Source of the DNA: Brevibacterium antiquum CNRZ 918
GTDB taxonomy: Bacteria; Actinomycetota; Actinomycetes; Actinomycetales; Brevibacteriaceae
Direction: 5' to 3'
Length of the DNA stretch: 64,000 nt
NCBI RefSeq assembly: GCF_900169145.1
Contig: NZ_FXZD01000005.1
Location: 218,238 to 282,237, forward strand
Part shown: positions 63,825 through 64,000 of the stretch, piece by piece
Position numbering within the stretch: position 1 is the stretch's first letter
Layout: each line of letters starts with the position of its first letter
The notes under the pieces: generated by a model
Seen by the model: the letters and a program-made list of their open reading frames with translations, nothing else
Database searches by the model: none
Told to the model about the DNA's origin: nothing
Translations under genes and position numbers: made by a program

Positions 63825-64000
63825 CTATGCAGCTACGCTCGCGGTCGCACCCTGGTTGGTCCACTCAGCTTGGACCTCGAACGGAGGTCGATATCCGATC
63901 GCCGAATGCAGTCGTTGCCGGTTGTACCACCCGATCCATTTCGATGTCGCTGCCATCACCTCGATCAACCCCGACCATTCGCGACGGTCGATCAGTTCCG
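63825..64000 (-). mobile_element. IS3-family transposase, C-terminal end only
   Basis: The last 58 codons of a minus-strand frame that continues past the window edge. The sequence ELIDRREWSGLIEVMAAT ... KWIGWYNRQRLHSAIGYRPP is the C-terminus of the IS3-type DDE transposase. The frame ends TAG at 63825. Confidence 0.88.

Overview
The window is high-GC DNA with dense, short-gapped genes and several gene neighbourhoods typical of Actinobacteria: clpS-DUF2017-MBL-rph-rdgB, perM(DUF6350)-purN-purH-DUF3017, and tRNA-Gln-glmU-prs-rplY-pth-mfd-mazG-eno-ftsB-DUF501-ppx. Together with an actinobacterial-type ino1, the DUF3039/helicase pair and many leaderless promoters, this points to a Micrococcales-like actinobacterium. 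Brevibacterium is my best guess, inferred from protein style and synteny rather than from a search. There is no rRNA, CRISPR array or prophage. Two tRNAs and one truncated insertion sequence are present.

Layout. 1-9216 (mostly minus): an AbgT-type transporter cut by the window start, inositol-phosphate synthase, release factor 3, a small membrane protein, and the long RNA helicase HrpA. 9464-12792 (plus): two DUF202 membrane proteins, a small membrane protein, an AEC-type carrier and a TIGR01906-type membrane protein. 12966-16501: polyphosphate kinase 2, an MFS carrier, a short-arm tRNA with a UAA anticodon, the debris of a dienelactone-hydrolase-like gene, and an unknown gene. 16561-17970: type II NADH dehydrogenase under what looks like a Rex operator. 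18015-37441 (mostly minus): the conserved housekeeping run from the glmU side down to ppx and a mycosin-like subtilase. It is interrupted by plus-strand genes: an AbiEi/VSR-like gene between eno and ftsB, and an arylsulfotransferase-like lipoprotein plus a rhomboid protease between pth and mfd. 37505-47430: a membrane protein, the PcrA/UvrD helicase, a small MT0933-type protein, DUF3017, purine genes purH and purN, PerM and a Gln/Pro-rich membrane-anchored protein. 47550-54163 (minus): a complete oligopeptide-type ABC importer followed by an amidase. 54330-58776: rdgB, rph, MBL hydrolase, DUF2017, clpS and, divergently, pncB. 58836-63717: a DEAH helicase with DUF3039, flavin reductase, glutamate dehydrogenase and a GNAT. 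The right edge holds the 3' end of an IS3-type transposase.

How the genes fit together. The housekeeping block supplies cell-wall precursor (glmU), PRPP (prs), translation factors (rplY, pth, prfC), repair (mfd, pcrA), nucleotide hygiene (mazG, rdgB), purine synthesis and polyphosphate turnover (ppk2, ppx). Nitrogen and NAD metabolism appear as gdhA, amidase plus peptide importer, and pncB. The regulatory features that stand out are a Rex-like site over the ndh promoter, at least sixteen -10 boxes placed 6-7 nt before a start codon (leaderless mRNAs), tightly packed divergent promoters, and long perfect terminator hairpins between convergent genes.

I did not find an obvious new defence or biosynthetic system. 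The observations most worth following up are the class-I-shaped tRNA with a UAA anticodon, the AbiEi/VSR-like insertion with paired DnaA-box-like sites, the orphan mycosin-like protease, and the DUF3039/DEAH-helicase pair.
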